Part shown: positions 34,763 through 44,348 of the stretch, in pieces
Numbering within the stretch: position 1 is the first letter of the stretch
How the letters are laid out: every line of letters begins with the position of its first letter
Assembly: GCA_023444055.1 (NCBI GenBank)
Contig: JAEZRV010000039.1
Coordinates: 1-64,000, forward strand
Length of the DNA stretch: 64,000 bases
Source: Bacillota bacterium
GTDB lineage: Bacteria; Bacillota; Clostridia; Acetivibrionales; DSM-1351
Direction of reading: 5' to 3'
Notes under the pieces: model-generated
The model's input: the letters and a program-made list of their open reading frames with translations, nothing else
What the model was told of the DNA's origin: nothing
The model's database searches: none
Program-made: the position numbers and the translations under genes

Positions 34763-36142
34763 ATGAAAAATTCTAGACCTATAATTCAGGTTGAAGAAAA
34801 AGTTCCATTTCTAAAAGCATTGCCTCTTAGCTTTCAGCATTTGTTTGCAATGTTTAGTGCGTCTGTACTTGTTCCGTTTTTGTTTAACGGTTATGCAAAA
34901 AGCGATTATCTAAAACAACTAAAGTTAACCCTTGAACAGCTTAGCCCAGATCAATTGGCGACATATAATAGTATTCAGGTTATTGACCCTGCGCTTGTAT
35001 TATTACTTAATGGTATAGGTACTTTGATTTATTTGCTTATATGTAAGGGAAAGGCTCCTGCGTTTTTAGGCTCAAGCTTTGCATTCCTTTCACCTACAGC
35101 TGCTATTGTTACAAGTTCAACTAATTATACAGATAATTTCAGTAAGGCATTAGGCGGATATATAATATGTGGTTTGATTTTTACAATAGTTGCATTTATT
35201 ATTGGTAAAGTGGGGACAGGCTGGTTAGATGTTGTACTTCCACCGGCAGCGATGGGACCTATTGTTGCACTTATAGGACTTGAATTAGCAGGAAGTGCTG
35301 CTAATATGGCAGGGTTATTGCCTGATACAAAAGGCAATTTTAATGTGGAAAATGTAATCATTTCAATCGTGACTTTAGGTATATTAATAATTGGAAATCT
35401 TTGCTTCAGAGGTTTCCTTTCAGTAATACCTATTTTAATAGCTGTAGTAACAGGTTATATACTATCTGTAATAATGGGAAATGTAGATACAACTTTGATT
35501 GCATCTGCTAAATGGTTTGATTTACCTACATTTGTGGTTCCATCTTTTGAACTTAACGCAATGGTAATATTGGCACCAGCTGCTTTAGTTGTTTTATCAG
35601 AGCATATAGGTCATCTGTTTGTTACAGGTAATATAGTTGGAAGGGATTTAACTAAAGATCCTGGACTTCACAGATCATTAATGGGTGATGGTATTTCAAC
35701 TATGCTTTCTGGCTTCTGTGGATCATGCCCTACAACTACTTATGGTGAAAATATGGGAGTAATGGCTATTACTAGAGTATACAGCGTATGGGTAATTGGT
35801 GGTGCTGGCGTTATTTCTATAATAATAGCTTTTGTTGGTAAGTTCTCTGAAGTAATTTCAAGTATTCCATCTGCTGTTATGGGTGGAGTAAGCTTGCTTC
35901 TATTTGGTACAATTGCTGCTTCAGGTATTAGAATGATTGTTGAAGCTCAAATTGATTACAGCAAAGCAAAAAATCTTGTTCTTACAGCTCTTGTTTTTGT
36001 TACAGGGTTAAGCGGTGTATCAATTAACCTTGGAAATGATATTAAGTTGTCAGGAATGGTTTTAGCTACTCTAGTAGGAATGATTCTTAGCTTAATATTC
36101 TATGTGCTTGAAAAACTAAAACTTACAAATGATGCAGAATAA
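34763..36142 (+). CDS. uraA: Uracil permease, NCS2 family
   Basis: Membrane symporter for uracil. The 459-residue protein has about 12-14 spans and the NCS2 features FQHLFAMFSASVLVP, the ALVVLSEHIGHL segment with its conserved Glu and His, and FCGSCPTTTYGENMGVMAITRV. GGAGGAG precedes ATG 34763. The PyrR attenuator in its leader supports a pyrimidine substrate over purines. A strong terminator follows at 36291. Confidence 0.94.
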   Translation: MKNSRPIIQVEEKVPFLKALPLSFQHLFAMFSASVLVPFLFNGYAKSDYLKQLKLTLEQLSPDQLATYNSIQVIDPALVLLLNGIGTLIYLLICKGKAPAFLGSSFAFLSPTAAIVTSSTNYTDNFSKALGGYIICGLIFTIVAFIIGKVGTGWLDVVLPPAAMGPIVALIGLELAGSAANMAGLLPDTKGNFNVENVIISIVTLGILIIGNLCFRGFLSVIPILIAVVTGYILSVIMGNVDTTLIASAKWFDLPTFVVPSFELNAMVILAPAALVVLSEHIGHLFVTGNIVGRDLTKDPGLHRSLMGDGISTMLSGFCGSCPTTTYGENMGVMAITRVYSVWVIGGAGVISIIIAFVGKFSEVISSIPSAVMGGVSLLLFGTIAASGIRMIVEAQIDYSKAKNLVLTALVFVTGLSGVSINLGNDIKLSGMVLATLVGMILSLIFYVLEKLKLTNDAE

Positions 36143-36290
36143 TACTAATTCGCATCTATATAAACGGTTGCTAAAACTAGTATAAGGATTATACATAGTT
36201 TACTTGTATGAGATTTTATGACACATACATTAAAAGCTTAAAATTACGTATGATTTTGTAAATACTCTTAAACATATAATTTGCTATCTA

Positions 36291-36327
36291 AAACTCGTTT
36301 CACCTTCGGCGTGAAACGAGTTTTTTT
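36291..36327 (+). terminator. Strong intrinsic terminator after uraA
   Basis: A 13-bp perfect stem (AAACTCGTTTCAC with GTGAAACGAGTTT) with loop CTTCGGC and a T-run. The remaining spacer to 36520 is AT-rich and holds ATAGACATAATATA twice (about 36419 and 36461), a possible operator or promoter repeat. Confidence 0.92.
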
Positions 36328-36520
36328 GACATTTTAAACAATGAGCAAACTGCATTTGTTTTGCATAAATATGCAAAAAGCATACAAATTAATTCAAATA
36401 AATACAAATAAATTCAAAATAGACATAATATACTTGATAATTTGTAATAATTATGTAATAATAGACATAATATATAATTTTTATATATTATACATTAAAT
36501 TTGCATGGAGGTGTTTCTTA

Positions 36521-36883
36521 GTGTTCAATATGGAAGTTGACAGATCAAAAAAGCTTTTCACAGTTAATGCTTCGGGGTTTTTCACAAATCAGGAGAGTAG
36601 AGATTTTATCACAGAGTATAAGACTAAAACTAGAGAGTTTGATCCAAAGGAATTTACCATGATTGTTAATGGAAGAGGTTTGAAAACATCGACACAGGAT
36701 GTCGCTGAGCAACTCAAAGATGTGATGAAGCTCTATGCTAAAGACCCGTTTAAAAAGAAAATACTTGTCCAACAAGCTTCAACTGTAGGAAAGATGCAAA
36801 CCCAAAGATTATGTCGAGATATTCCAGGGTTTGATTCAATGTTATTAGTGAATACATTAGAGGATGCATTAGAAAAAATCTAA
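36521..36883 (+). CDS. Small STAS-like protein, function unknown
   Basis: A 120-residue protein with alternating strands and helices (KKLFTVNASGFFTNQES, FTMIVNGRGLKT, FKKKILVQQAST, FDSMLLVNTLEDAL) that reads like an STAS or STAS-like fold. I recognise no named family. The GTG at 36521 is chosen because GGAGGTG (36507-36513) stands 7 nt before it. The much longer frame from 36341 is AT-rich and lacks a site. It stands alone, before a bidirectional terminator. Confidence 0.6.
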   Translation: MFNMEVDRSKKLFTVNASGFFTNQESRDFITEYKTKTREFDPKEFTMIVNGRGLKTSTQDVAEQLKDVMKLYAKDPFKKKILVQQASTVGKMQTQRLCRDIPGFDSMLLVNTLEDALEKI

Positions 36884-36939
36884 CGATAAATAATTAAACC
36901 TATGATAAATATAAAATTTATATAAAAAACTTACATATA

Positions 36940-36975
36940 AAAGCAGACCATACTAAAAAAATAATGGTCTGCTTT
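36940..36975. terminator. Bidirectional terminator between convergent genes
   Basis: AAAGCAGACCAT (36940-36951) pairs with ATGGTCTGCTTT (36964-36975) around an A-rich loop. It lies between the plus-strand gene ending at 36883 and the minus-strand gene ending at 36988. Confidence 0.85.
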
Positions 36976-36987
36976 AGTCTTGATCAA

Positions 36988-37989
36988 TTAGAGCTTATAT
37001 AATAATGCACATAAGTTATAGCCCGCGCCCATAGAGCAAAATATAATATAGTCACCAGTGTGTATTGCTTCATTTTCCAACGCTTCATTGTATGCAAGTA
37101 AGGGACTTGTAAGGCCAGTGTATCCGTATTTATCACCGATGTATGTATATTTATCTAGAGTAAGTTCCATCAATTTTAAAGTTTTTTCAATATCAAGCTT
37201 TGAAAACTGTGAAAAGAAAAATTGCTTAATTGAATGCTTGTCCACATTATATCTATCAAAAAGTGAATACATAAGATCAATCCAATCTTTACAAATTATT
37301 GACATATCAAAAGAACTAGATTTCAATTTTTTATCTTCTATATTTACATCAGGATTATACATATTGCTGAAACCACATGAAGGAAATCTATATGCATCTC
37401 TATATATTGTATCAGTTTTAAAATTTGCATCTATAAATCCTCGTTTATCTGCTTCTTCAATCTTATGTAATATTACAGCAACAGCAGCATCTCCGAAGTT
37501 AGAATAGCATAATGAATCAAATTCACTCGCCATAAGGCTTCCCATAAAACTACCAACAACCAAGGCGTTCTTAAGTCGTGGATTACTCATAAGCATTCGG
37601 CTTGCAATATCAAATGCAGATAACATGCCAAGACAATTTGAATTTAAATCGAAGATTTCATGTGCATTAGTCGCATTTAATTTATCAAGCAATAATAATG
37701 CATTAGTAGGTGTCAATTGTTCTGGGCTGTCTGTACTAAAAATAAGTAAATCAATTTCATTGGGATTCATATTGGCAGATTTCAAAGCTTTTATAGATGC
37801 TTCATGTGCCATTGTAATGACATTTTCTGTACTATGATCTGCAATATATCTGGTTTTTCTAAATAAATGATTTAACAATCCAGATACATCAATCCCTTGT
37901 TTTATAAAATGGTCAATGTAGAAAGAATTATCCTTAGGATTATTTGGATAATACGTACCAATACCTTTGAAAATAATGTTCTGATGCAT
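36988..37989 (-). CDS. Diverged 3-oxoacyl-ACP synthase III (FabH)-like enzyme
   Basis: A 333-residue thiolase-fold protein. The KAS III nucleophile is present as Cys119 in NSNCLGM, and the DLLIFSTDSPE segment fits. The other two triad members are changed: the usual HQAN His aligns with FFSQFSK, and the Asn of GNT aligns with Tyr in YGYTGLTS. Such proteins may do acyl transfer or non-decarboxylating condensation instead of fatty-acid initiation. AAGGAGTG lies 6 nt before the ATG at 37989 on the minus strand. It reads toward the small STAS-like gene. Confidence 0.75.
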   Translation of the reverse strand: MHQNIIFKGIGTYYPNNPKDNSFYIDHFIKQGIDVSGLLNHLFRKTRYIADHSTENVITMAHEASIKALKSANMNPNEIDLLIFSTDSPEQLTPTNALLLLDKLNATNAHEIFDLNSNCLGMLSAFDIASRMLMSNPRLKNALVVGSFMGSLMASEFDSLCYSNFGDAAVAVILHKIEEADKRGFIDANFKTDTIYRDAYRFPSCGFSNMYNPDVNIEDKKLKSSSFDMSIICKDWIDLMYSLFDRYNVDKHSIKQFFFSQFSKLDIEKTLKLMELTLDKYTYIGDKYGYTGLTSPLLAYNEALENEAIHTGDYIIFCSMGAGYNLCALLYKL

Positions 37990-38121
37990 AAAAATCACTC
38001 CTTATTTAAGATATATCAAATGATTATTCCACTTGAAAAAATAATAATATTTGCTAACCTATAAATAAGATGTGCTAAAAGAATAGAATGTTCCTTAGAA
38101 AAGAACTATTTTATATGAAAT

Positions 38122-38163
38122 AAAAGACCTTACTTCATAAAAAATGTAGTAAGGTTTTTTTAA
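38122..38163. terminator. Terminator hairpin at the glycosyltransferase 3' end
   Basis: CCTTACT/AGTAAGG extended by A-T pairs and one G-T, flanked by A's and T's on both sides. It overlaps the last codons of the minus-strand gene ending at 38135 and can work in both directions. Confidence 0.7.
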
Positions 38164-39355
38164 TTAAAAATCTAAATTTTGCTTTCAATGCTAATCTGCT
38201 AAATTTTCTTCTCCTCCGAAAATTAGAAGGATATATATATACATTTTTATTAATAAGACTAAGTGTAAATTCAACAATTTTTTTTGCAGAGCTATGGTCA
38301 AAATATTGTTGCTGAGATTGTTTAATTGCATTTAGTTGTTTTGCATTATTTTCTAACAAGTTTGATACAATGCTAGATAATTTTGCAGTATCTTCACAAA
38401 CTATACCAAGATTATTCCTCCGCGCAAAATCAGGATTTTCTTGTTCTTGTCCAGGCAATGCTCCTGTTATAATAAGGGGAACATTGCATGCGACTGCTTC
38501 CATCATTACATTTGGACTTCCTCTTGTAAAAGCTATATCAGAGTCTAGCATATAATCTTCAATATTAGTTGTATACCCAATAATATTAACTCTGCCAGGA
38601 TATTGAGGAAGCAGCGTCTTTTCGAGTTTTTCTTTTAATGAGTTATTTCTTCCTGCTATTATGCATACATTACAGTTGAAATTCTCTAAAAGAATTTCTG
38701 AAACTAAGCCCATGTCTCCGGATCCTTCACCGCCACTCATAATTAGGCATTGTAGTGGTTTATCCGAGCTATAGCTTGGTCTTTGAATGCTTTTGGTGAT
38801 ATGCTGTGTGAACCTTGCTCTCACAGGAAAGCCCATTACTTTAATGGTGTTTTCTGCAACTCCAAATCCAATACACCTTTCTTTTGCTTCTTCAGTTGGA
38901 CAAATAATGTAGTTTGCTCTTTTGTCAGCCCATAGTGGAGATATGCTCACTAAATCAGCTACAAGAGTAACAAAGGGTATATTTATTCTAAGCTCTTTAA
39001 GTATGTTTAAAATTGGTGTGTTGAAAACAGGGTGCACGCATAAAATTAAATTTGGCTTTAGTTTTCTTAAAAGCTTAAGTAAATTATGTTTTATAGAAAG
39101 CTCTATAAATTCATGCATTAAAGTAGGATTTTTACTGGAAAATTTCCATGCCAAATTCCAAAGCTCTTTTGCATTACGTGTGACTAAACCGTAGGATTTA
39201 CCTACTCTAATCCCCATAGTTCCACCTAAATCAAAACCATCTATAATATTTATATTAATGTCCTTATAAAGCTTAAATTGTTCTTGTAAAGCCTCGCTAA
39301 TACTTTTGTGACCATGACCTGTATAATTTGAAGAAATTATTAGAACATTTTTCAT
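38135..39355 (-). CDS. MGDG-synthase-family glycosyltransferase
   Basis: A 406-residue GT28-type enzyme. The N-terminal part (ISSNYTGHGHKSISEAL, then CVHPVFNTPIL) matches the MGDG-synthase domain; the C-terminal part has MSGGEGSGDMGL, FTRGSPNVMMEA and TGALPGQEQENPDF. Family members move glucose or galactose from a UDP-sugar to diacylglycerol. The substrate here is not proven. AGGAGGG stands before the ATG. It is encoded on the same strand as the FabH-like gene, 145 bp upstream of it. Confidence 0.85.
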   Translation of the reverse strand: MKNVLIISSNYTGHGHKSISEALQEQFKLYKDININIIDGFDLGGTMGIRVGKSYGLVTRNAKELWNLAWKFSSKNPTLMHEFIELSIKHNLLKLLRKLKPNLILCVHPVFNTPILNILKELRINIPFVTLVADLVSISPLWADKRANYIICPTEEAKERCIGFGVAENTIKVMGFPVRARFTQHITKSIQRPSYSSDKPLQCLIMSGGEGSGDMGLVSEILLENFNCNVCIIAGRNNSLKEKLEKTLLPQYPGRVNIIGYTTNIEDYMLDSDIAFTRGSPNVMMEAVACNVPLIITGALPGQEQENPDFARRNNLGIVCEDTAKLSSIVSNLLENNAKQLNAIKQSQQQYFDHSSAKKIVEFTLSLINKNVYIYPSNFRRRRKFSRLALKAKFRFLIKKTLLHFL

Positions 39356-39839
39356 GCCTTTCTTAACCCTCCTAAACGATTAAATATAAAACCTATAAAA
39401 GGTATATTATTGTATCCATTTTATAGTAATGAATGTATTATCAACTATTAGTATAACAGCTTATTCTAGCATTATATTGGACGAGTTACAAATGGAAAAA
39501 GTTTGTTTTAATAAATAATACTATTTATTCAATTGCAAAAGTAAATTCCACCCCTATCATGTAGGGACGTAGAATTTTAATAAATAAAAAAACATTGATT
39601 TGTTACAAAAATAATTACTAATAATATTAAAGCTACTCACGTTATAAACAAGGATCAATTTACATATATTTATCACAGCGGGATATTTGATGCTCCTGCG
39701 TATGAAGTGGAAGTAATACTGAAAAGTAGGAAGTAATACTGTTTTGCATTAAAAATAGAAAAGACATATGCGAGTGCTGAAAAAATGCTGATGAGTTTTA
39801 AATAAGAACGACTAAAGTTCAGAAGGTTGGGGATGTGGG
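39356..39839. other. Divergent intergenic region, no gene seen
   Basis: 484 bp between the minus-strand glycosyltransferase and the plus-strand carboxypeptidase, so both promoters should lie here. CCCT/AGGG forms a small hairpin near 39556-39570. GGAAGTAATACTG occurs twice, 20 bp apart (39709-39721 and 39729-39741), a possible operator. No open frame with a ribosome-binding site was found. Confidence 0.5.
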
Positions 39840-41045
39840 TTGTTGAAAAAAACTTTAAAGATACTTTTATTAATTCTAATTATTCTATCAAATCTGATTT
39901 GCTCTGATTTAATTTATGCGGATGATATTAATGATGATGAGCCAATTTACAATTTATTCGAACGGGATAGCGTTGAAACTATAGGAAATAATCTCCCTAA
40001 AATTTCAGCTGGTGCTGCTATAGTTATTGAGGCTGTGAGCGGGAGGGTTCTTTATGAGAAAAATGCCTATAAAAGAAATTCTATTGCTAGTACTACTAAA
40101 ATAATGACAGCTATAGTAGCACTTGAAAATGGGAATGATAATGAAGATGTTATTGTAAGTAAAAAGGCTGCTTCTATTTCTGGATCACAGGTTAATTTAA
40201 AAGAAGGCCAATCGTATAAGCTTGGTGACTTAATGTATGCGATGATGCTTAGGTCAGGAAATGATGCAGCAATAGCAATAGCTGAACATGTTGGTGGTTC
40301 TGTTGAATCTTTTGCTGAAATGATGAACAGAAAAGCTGCTGAAATAGGAGCCGCTAATACTAACTTCGTAACTCCACATGGCTTGGATAATCCACAGCAT
40401 TATTCAACACCTTATGACCTTGCATTAATAACTCAATACGCTTTAAAGAATGAGAAGTTTAGTAAAATAGTAGGAACGAAGAATTCTACATTTCAAGGGG
40501 GGAATATAACAAATACTAATGAAATGCTAGGAGCATATCCTGGTGTTGATGGTGTTAAAACTGGATATACAGGGCAAGCTGGAAGGTGCTTGGTGACATC
40601 GGCAACTAGAAATGGATTAAGAATTATAACTGTTGTACTGAACTGTGGTTCAAGAACTATCAGAGCGCAGAACAGTAAAAAGTTATTGGATTATGCATTT
40701 GTAAACTATAAAAACTATGAGTATTTAAAAGAGGGTCAGGAAATCACGAATATCAAGCTACATAAGGGAATGAAAACAAATATTTCTGTTTATTCTGACA
40801 GGGATATTTCAATCCCTTTAAAGTCAGATGAGGTAGATAGGATTCAAACAGTATACAATTATCCGAAAGATATAGAAGCACCTGTCAAGATTTATAGTAA
40901 GGTTGGAACAGTTGAATACATATTAGACGGAAAATTGCTTGCATCAGCAGATATTATAACTCATGATGAAATTGACAGGAAAGACTTCTATTATTATTTT
41001 AATAGCATTTTTAAATCATGGACTAGGCTTGTGTGTAAGAGGTAA
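39840..41045 (+). CDS. D-alanyl-D-alanine carboxypeptidase (DacF/PBP5 type)
   Basis: Class C penicillin-binding protein that trims the terminal D-Ala of stem peptides. The 401-residue protein has a signal peptide (about 1-27), the SxxK motif STTK with Ser84, SGN, and KTG in VKTGYTGQAG, followed by the PBP5 C-terminal beta domain and an amphipathic end (YYYFNSIFKSWTRLVCKR) that can bind the membrane. The TTG at 39840 or the one at 39843 is the start. It stands alone, between inverted hairpins. Confidence 0.93.
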   Translation: MLKKTLKILLLILIILSNLICSDLIYADDINDDEPIYNLFERDSVETIGNNLPKISAGAAIVIEAVSGRVLYEKNAYKRNSIASTTKIMTAIVALENGNDNEDVIVSKKAASISGSQVNLKEGQSYKLGDLMYAMMLRSGNDAAIAIAEHVGGSVESFAEMMNRKAAEIGAANTNFVTPHGLDNPQHYSTPYDLALITQYALKNEKFSKIVGTKNSTFQGGNITNTNEMLGAYPGVDGVKTGYTGQAGRCLVTSATRNGLRIITVVLNCGSRTIRAQNSKKLLDYAFVNYKNYEYLKEGQEITNIKLHKGMKTNISVYSDRDISIPLKSDEVDRIQTVYNYPKDIEAPVKIYSKVGTVEYILDGKLLASADIITHDEIDRKDFYYYFNSIFKSWTRLVCKR

Positions 41046-41064
41046 AGATGTCATAATAGAGATA

Positions 41065-41108
41065 AACTCGAAAATAAAGTTTGTTCGAACATAGTGCGTT
41101 TTCGAGTT
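41065..41108 (+). terminator. Hairpin after the carboxypeptidase gene
   Basis: AACTCGAAAA (41065-41074) pairs with TTTTCGAGTT (41099-41108). The T-run afterwards is short, so termination is uncertain. A related ACTCGAAAGT/ACTTTCGAGT hairpin lies at 43424-43464. Confidence 0.5.
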
Positions 41109-41144
41109 GCAAAAACCCACAAGTGAGAAAGAGATTAATTTTTT

Positions 41145-43043
41145 ATGAAAACAGTTTTGGTAGGAATAAATTCAAAATATATACACACTTGTTTGGCGAT
41201 TTGGTATCTTAAGGCAAGTATTAATCAAATAGTAATTAATACCAATAACAGCGTTATTACAAGGGAATTCACAATAAATGATAACAAAGATAATATACTT
41301 TCTGAAATATATAAGGAGAAACCTGATATTATAACTTTTTCTTGCTATATTTGGAACATAGAGCTGATACTTTTACTCTCAAAAGAGTTGAAAAAGCTAT
41401 TGCCGGAGAGTACTATAATTTTGGGAGGTCCTGAGGTTTCTTATGAAGCAATAACTGTATTAGAAGAGAATTGCTCAATAGATTTTGTTTTATGTGGTGA
41501 AGGAGAGGAGCTATTCCCCACGTTATATATGTCTTTAATAAACCATTCTGAAGAATATAAGAAGTTCAGTGGTATTGCATATAGGTCTGAAGATATTATT
41601 GAATATAATGAAGGTTTCTGCCTTGTAAATAAACTAGATGAAATAAAATCACCTTACACTTCTGAACTGATGTCATCTGTGGCAAATAGGATAGTATACT
41701 ATGAATCATCACGAGGATGTCCTTTTTCATGTTCCTATTGTATATCATCAACTTTTAATGGTGTTAGATTTTTTTCTATGGACAGAGTTAAACAGGATTT
41801 GAGTATATTGTTATTGTACAAGCCTAAGCTGATAAAATTTGTTGACAGAACATTTAACTGCAATAAGCGCAGAGCAAAGGAGATATTTGAGTACATTATT
41901 GACTTAAACTGTGACACCTTATTTCATTTCGAAGCTGCTGCTGACTTATTTGATGATGAGATTGTGGAAATACTCAGCCGAGCACCAAAGGGATTAATAC
42001 AGCTTGAAATAGGGATACAGACTACAAATAACGATACTTTAAACGAAATTGAAAGAGCTACTGATATCGCAAAGCTTTTTTACAATGTGAAAAGAATACT
42101 TTCAAATGAAAATATACATGTGCATGTTGATTTGATCGCAGGATTACCGTATGAGAATCTGTATTCCTTCAAAAAGTCCTTTAATGATGTATATTCATTG
42201 AGACCCCATCAGCTTCAGCTCGGCTTTTTGAAATTATTAAAAGGTTCTAAAATACGAAATGAGGCCGAGAAGCATGGGTTTATTTATAGGAATTATGCAC
42301 CATATGAAGTGCTGAGCAACAATTATCTATCATATGACGATATTTTACTTCTCAAGGATGTTGAAGAGGTTCTTGAAAGATATTTTAATTCGGCTAGATT
42401 TCAAAGCTCTTTGGAGTTTATTGAACAACGCTTATTTTATGATGCATTTGAGATGTATTACAAGCTTTCTGTTTTTTGCAGGGAAAAGGGCTATTTAGAC
42501 AGACCGATATCCTATAGAGAAAATATAGATATACTATATAAGTTTTTTGTGAGCATTACTAATTGTAGGAATACAGAAAATAATATAGATAATGATATGA
42601 AAAATAATAAAGAAAGCAATATAGTAAATAATACAGAAACCAATGCAGAGAATAGTATAGAAAATAATAACACTGATATATCACAATCTGATGGAACTTT
42701 CAAAGATTATAGGGCAATGGAAGATATAGAAGTGTTCAGACAGAAAATGATATTTGATTTCCTAAGTTCTGACCGCTCATGCGCAATACCAGAGTGCTTG
42801 AGGAAGGAAGAGGACTTGATAAGTGTAACAGCTATTCACCAGATGCTAAATAATGAAGAATTTATAAAAGAATATCTCCCTGATTTTGATGGGTTCAAGA
42901 CTAAAAATATATTAAAAAATGTATTCTTTATAAGATTGAGTGAGCTTGCCGAAGATGGCGAAATTATAATGTTTGATTATTCAAAAAGGGATTTGATGAG
43001 TGAAAAATATAGGAGTGTTGTTATGAAAGACTGGCTCTATTAG
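41145..43043 (+). CDS. Cobalamin-binding-domain radical SAM protein (DUF4080 type)
   Basis: A 632-residue protein with an N-terminal B12-binding-like domain (LVGINSKYIHTCLAIWYL, ILGGPEVSYEA, GEGEELFPTLY), a radical SAM domain with the cluster motif CxxxCxxC (Cys192, Cys196, Cys199 in SRGCPFSCSYC), and a C-terminal DUF4080-like part. An Asn/Glu-rich low-complexity stretch at about residues 475-515 interrupts the C-terminal region. Substrate is unknown. No neighbour indicates a pathway. A terminator follows. Confidence 0.82.
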   Translation: MKTVLVGINSKYIHTCLAIWYLKASINQIVINTNNSVITREFTINDNKDNILSEIYKEKPDIITFSCYIWNIELILLLSKELKKLLPESTIILGGPEVSYEAITVLEENCSIDFVLCGEGEELFPTLYMSLINHSEEYKKFSGIAYRSEDIIEYNEGFCLVNKLDEIKSPYTSELMSSVANRIVYYESSRGCPFSCSYCISSTFNGVRFFSMDRVKQDLSILLLYKPKLIKFVDRTFNCNKRRAKEIFEYIIDLNCDTLFHFEAAADLFDDEIVEILSRAPKGLIQLEIGIQTTNNDTLNEIERATDIAKLFYNVKRILSNENIHVHVDLIAGLPYENLYSFKKSFNDVYSLRPHQLQLGFLKLLKGSKIRNEAEKHGFIYRNYAPYEVLSNNYLSYDDILLLKDVEEVLERYFNSARFQSSLEFIEQRLFYDAFEMYYKLSVFCREKGYLDRPISYRENIDILYKFFVSITNCRNTENNIDNDMKNNKESNIVNNTETNAENSIENNNTDISQSDGTFKDYRAMEDIEVFRQKMIFDFLSSDRSCAIPECLRKEEDLISVTAIHQMLNNEEFIKEYLPDFDGFKTKNILKNVFFIRLSELAEDGEIIMFDYSKRDLMSEKYRSVVMKDWLY

Positions 43044-43110
43044 AGGAATACCACCGTTAATCCCCTATAATTAATTTCTTTAATTCTATAAAAATTAAAC
43101 ATAATGACAA

Positions 43111-43157
43111 AAAAAACCTCTAAAGGCCTATATCAAGGTTTTTAGAGGTTTTTTTAT
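43111..43157 (+). terminator. Strong intrinsic terminator after the radical SAM gene
   Basis: AACCTCTAAA pairs with TTTAGAGGTT, extended by A/T pairs, and a T-run follows. Confidence 0.88.
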
Positions 43158-43266
43158 TATTCAACTGTCAGAGATCCGTGTTTCTAATAAATTTATAGTT
43201 ATAATAATAGTTGATATTAAAATTCTCGTAAAGATTTCAAGTCCATCAATCCTTACAAACATAAAT

Positions 43267-43561
43267 GTTACTATTCAGCCATTGACAATACGATATTTAG
43301 CTCAGAAAATGCTTTCGCAGATTCATAAGCTATATATTTATAGGTGTTCATACTTATCAATGGGAAGCACATCATCAAATAAATACAACCCACATTGGCA
43401 AAAAACGCTTGCGTTTTTTGATACTCGAAAGTGCATCATGTAAGCACCAACTATACTTTCGAGTTGTTTTGGCAACAAGCCATTGATAAGTGTGAACACC
43501 AATGTACTTCTTATGTAGGAAGGCTGAGTTAATAATCTATATTATATATCTGAATAGTAAC
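43267..43561. mobile_element. Nested inverted-repeat element, MITE-like
   Basis: Outer arms GTTACTATTCAG (43267-43278) and CTGAATAGTAAC (43550-43561) are perfect. Inside, 21-bp arms at 43343-43363 and 43480-43500 match at 20 positions. Between these lie a CAAAAAACGC/GCGTTTTTTG palindrome (about 43399-43420) and ACTCGAAAGT/ACTTTCGAGT (43424-43464). No gene and no clear target duplication are seen. It takes up much of the 813-bp spacer 43044-43856; the rest (43562-43856) shows only AT-rich sequence. Confidence 0.55.
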
Positions 43562-43856
43562 ACATAAATAAACAAATGTGGAACCTTATTGTAGAAAAGC
43601 TTGATTTATGCTGACATATAATGTTAGAATATATAAAGTAATACAATGCCAAAAAATGTATAGTAATATAATGCACAGATTTGTAATATATAACTATAAA
43701 TTTAAATTCCAATAACTCATGAATCGCCATTTTGCCCAAAGATAGAAACTATGTAAACTCTTGCACTAATTTGTGGGGTGATAGCAGTTAATATGAATAT
43801 TCTTGTGTAAGGACAGGCTTTTTAAAATATTGAAATCGGGGGAATATTGTCATAAT

Positions 43857-44339
43857 ATGATGTTTGCAGTTATTCTTTATGTATTTGTAATTTTTATGGT
43901 AGCACTTTCATTTATTAAGGATAAAAATAGAACATTAAATACATTAAAGAGGGTTAATAAGTCAATAAATGATATGTTGCCGCAATGTATTATGGTCTTG
44001 ATGATAGCTATGCCTCTGTTAGCTGTTTTTGATAAAGATGTAATACTAAACACAATGGGAAATGAATCTGGATTAATTGGAATTTTATTTGCAGGTATAA
44101 TCGGGTCTATAGCGTACATACCGGCGATAATTGCTTTTCCGTTAAGTTTACAGCTTCTCAATGTGGGAGCAGGATATGGACAAATCACAATGTTTGCGAC
44201 TACATTAACAATGGTAGGTCTTGTAACATTACCAATAGAGTTCAAATATTTTGGCAAAAAATTAGCTCTAAAAAGAATTTTATACGGCTTTATGCATGCA
44301 TTTATTATTTCATATGTAATATCAATATTTTTCAAGTAG
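43857..44339 (+). CDS. Split permease, first half (ArsP/DUF318-like)
   Basis: A 160-residue protein of about four or five membrane spans. It contains IAYIPAIIAFPLSLQLLNVGAGYGQITMF and GLVTLPIEFKYFGKKLALKR, features of the PF03773-type permease family. Normal members are about 300 residues in one chain; here the two halves are separate genes. The ATG at 43857 is preferred over the TTG at 43803; GGGGGAAT lies upstream. Substrate is unknown. Confidence 0.7.
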   Translation: MMFAVILYVFVIFMVALSFIKDKNRTLNTLKRVNKSINDMLPQCIMVLMIAMPLLAVFDKDVILNTMGNESGLIGILFAGIIGSIAYIPAIIAFPLSLQLLNVGAGYGQITMFATTLTMVGLVTLPIEFKYFGKKLALKRILYGFMHAFIISYVISIFFK

Positions 44340-44348
44340 GAGCAGTAC

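Noticed and set aside
39840..39920. Lipobox in the carboxypeptidase signal peptide
   Set aside because: The residue before Cys21 is Ile, not Gly, Ala or Ser, so a normal signal peptide is more likely.
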